A stretch of DNA of 64,000 nucleotides from Actinomycetes bacterium (GTDB lineage Bacteria; Actinomycetota; Actinomycetes; Propionibacteriales; Propionibacteriaceae). A program made the position numbers and the translations under genes. Position 1 is the first letter of the stretch. The number at the start of each line of letters is the position of its first letter. The notes beneath the pieces were generated by a model. That model saw only the letters and a program-made list of their open reading frames with translations, was not told the origin of the DNA and made no database searches. Positions 62,596 through 64,000 of this stretch are shown piece after piece. The DNA lies in contig JAEWOI010000017.1 in assembly GCA_023460935.1 (NCBI GenBank), positions 19,042 through 83,041 on the forward strand, read 5' to 3'.

Positions 62596-63951
62596 CTAGA
62601 GCCGCTCCCGCAGGCCGGAGGCCCGCCGCGCCCGCTGGCGGACGGCTGCCAGCAGCGACTCGGCCGACCCGACCAGCGTCACCCGGTCACTCGCCCGGGT
62701 CACCGCCGTGTAGAGCAGCTCCCTGGTCAGCAGCGGTGAGTCCGGCGGCGGCAGGATCAGCGTCACTCGCCGGAACTGGCTGCCCTGGGCCTTGTGCACC
62801 GTCATCGCGTGCATGGTCTGCACCGACTCCAGCAGGTAGGGCGAGATCGAGGAAACGCTGCCGCCCCGGCTGAAGTTGGCGCGCAGCCGCCCGTCCGGCG
62901 CGCGCACCACCACGCCGGTGTCGCCGTTGTAGAGCCCCAGGTCGGGAGAGTTCGCCGTCACCAGCAGTGGCCGGCCGGGGTACCACTCGCCCGCCACCCT
63001 GAGGCTCTCGTCCGCGGCGGCCAGCCACGTCTCGACCTGGCGCGACCACCACGACACGCCGTGCGGCCCGCTGCGGTGGGCACACAGCAGCCGGTGCTCG
63101 TCCAGCGCTGCCAGGGCCGCGGTCACGTCGCCGGAGCGGGCTGCGGCCAGCACAGCGAGACCGGCGCCCACGACCTGGTCGGCCAGGTCGGTCTCGCCGG
63201 CACCGGCGGCGAGCTGCACCTCTGCCGCGCCGGAGGTTGCGATGGCCAGCGCCGAGTCCTCGTCACCGGCGAGGACGGCGCGGGCCAGCCGCTCGATCGC
63301 GCCGGTGTAGCGGAAGTTCGTGCGCAGGCGCACCACCGGCCCGGAAGCCGGCAGGCCGACGGCCGCCAGGGCTGCGGACAGCTCGTCGGCAGGGGGCTGC
63401 TCAGCCTCCACGATGTCCGCCAGTACCGCGCCGGCCTCCACCGGGGCGAGCTGGTGGGGGTCACCGACGAGCACCAGCCGGGCCTGCGGACGGAGCGCCG
63501 CCAGCAGCCGCGACATCATCGTCACCGACACCATCGAGGCCTCGTCGACGATCACCACGTCCTGCGGCAGCGGGCGGCTGCGGTCGTGCACGAACCGGTT
63601 GCGCGATTCGGGGCGCCAGCCGAGGAGCCGGTGCAGGGTGGTCGCCCTGAGGTCGTGGGGCGGCACCGCATCGGCCGGCAGTCGACGCAACCACTGCGCG
63701 ATCGCCTCGTCCATCCTGGCCGCGGCCTTCCCGGTGGGTGCTGCGAGGGCGAGGCGCAACTGCTGGCCGGGGTGGGCGAGCTGCAGCGCCGCGATGATCC
63801 TGGCGATCGTGCTCGTCTTGCCGGTGCCCGGGCCGCCGGCGACCACGGCCACCCGGGACAGCACGCTCACCGCAGCTGCCTGGCGCTGCCAGCTGTCGCC
63901 GTCGGCGCCGAACACCCGGTCGAGCCCTTCGCGCAGGGCGTCGAGGTCCAC
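62596..63951 (-). CDS. recD: RecD-like exonuclease V alpha subunit, 5' truncated by the window end
   Basis: At least 451 residues of a RecD-type superfamily 1B helicase. Walker A is GGPGTGKTS, Walker B VVIVDEASM, then GDPHQLAPVEAG and the C-terminal VHKAQGSQFRRV and YTAVTRAS motifs. RecD family proteins are usually about 600 residues, so roughly 150 N-terminal residues are missing. The coding frame is still open at 63951 and runs into the homopolymer block that ends the window, so the apparent GTG there is not a real start. No recB or recC is visible; it may partner one beyond the edge or act alone. Confidence 0.9.
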   Translation of the reverse strand: MDLDALREGLDRVFGADGDSWQRQAAAVSVLSRVAVVAGGPGTGKTSTIARIIAALQLAHPGQQLRLALAAPTGKAAARMDEAIAQWLRRLPADAVPPHDLRATTLHRLLGWRPESRNRFVHDRSRPLPQDVVIVDEASMVSVTMMSRLLAALRPQARLVLVGDPHQLAPVEAGAVLADIVEAEQPPADELSAALAAVGLPASGPVVRLRTNFRYTGAIERLARAVLAGDEDSALAIATSGAAEVQLAAGAGETDLADQVVGAGLAVLAAARSGDVTAALAALDEHRLLCAHRSGPHGVSWWSRQVETWLAAADESLRVAGEWYPGRPLLVTANSPDLGLYNGDTGVVVRAPDGRLRANFSRGGSVSSISPYLLESVQTMHAMTVHKAQGSQFRRVTLILPPPDSPLLTRELLYTAVTRASDRVTLVGSAESLLAAVRQRARRASGLRERL

Positions 63952-63954
63952 CTG

Positions 63955-64000
63955 GGGGGCGGGGGGGGGGGGGCCCCCCGGCCCCCCCCCCCCCCCCCCC
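63955..64000. other. Homopolymer G/C run at the window end, probable artefact
   Basis: About 45 bases consist almost only of G and C runs, including long uninterrupted stretches of each. They interrupt the recD coding frame and look unlike any coding or regulatory sequence nearby. A contig end or sequencing artefact is the likely reason. Confidence 0.8.

Overview
The window is very GC-rich, uses many GTG and TTG starts, and carries actinobacterial marker genes (mtrA-mtrB-lpqB, PknG, AdnAB, NAD-GDH, DUF3107). It is chromosomal DNA of an Actinomycetota species. Gene content would suit Propionibacteriales or a relative, but that placement is inference. I saw no tRNA, rRNA, CRISPR array, insertion sequence or transposase. 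No gene-free stretch exceeds 300 bases. The last ~45 bases are homopolymer G/C runs and look like an assembly or contig-end artefact.

Layout. 158-6054 (+): ECF sigma factor, YqgE, then mtrA-mtrB-lpqB and comF. 6077-7776 (-): glnK and amt, behind an array of GlnR-like half-sites. 8040-8666 (+): ribosome hibernation factor. 8755-13515 (-): iron-siderophore uptake operon behind a DtxR/IdeR-type box. 13607-17473 (-): YcaQ-type DNA glycosylase and a glutamate-type amino-acid ABC transporter. 17704-22054 (+): secA and an FG-GAP lipoprotein. 22035-24311 (-): Rv3235-like protein, a multi-TM protein and a cupredoxin-like lipoprotein. 24371-30908 (+): membrane protein of unknown function, WS/DGAT-like protein, DUF6912-like protein, Ku, PruA and an aldo/keto reductase. 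30949-31437 (-): DUF2505-type protein. 31496-38279 (+): NAD-glutamate dehydrogenase, PHP phosphoesterase, TrpRS. 38322-41681 (-): DUF222/HNH protein, DEAD-box helicase, DUF3107. 41840-53465 (-): a tight nine-gene operon. 53692-60853 (+): adnA-adnB-nudC. 60948-63951 (-): hypothetical protein, LacI regulator, truncated recD.

Two stretches follow the Mycobacterium gene order. One is mtrA-mtrB-lpqB-comF-hpf-secA-Rv3235, interrupted here by nitrogen and iron uptake genes. The other is rhlE-DUF3107-(operon)-adnA-adnB-nudC.

The most interesting region is 41840-53465. Nine genes, mostly joined by 4-base stop/start overlaps, encode in order TelA, an XpaC-like protein, a CbxX-type AAA+ ATPase, a GlnX-like four-TM protein, a coiled-coil protein, the kinase PknG, a PP2C phosphatase, a VWA-domain protein and an FHA protein. 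Kinase, phosphatase and FHA protein all carry extra N-terminal zinc ribbons. I read it as a complete phospho-signalling relay from a membrane sensor to an FHA reader, joined to a TelA/AAA stress module. PknG controls glutamate metabolism in relatives. The window also holds NAD-GDH, PruA, a glutamate-type ABC importer and Amt/GlnK, so nitrogen and glutamate balance is a recurring theme.
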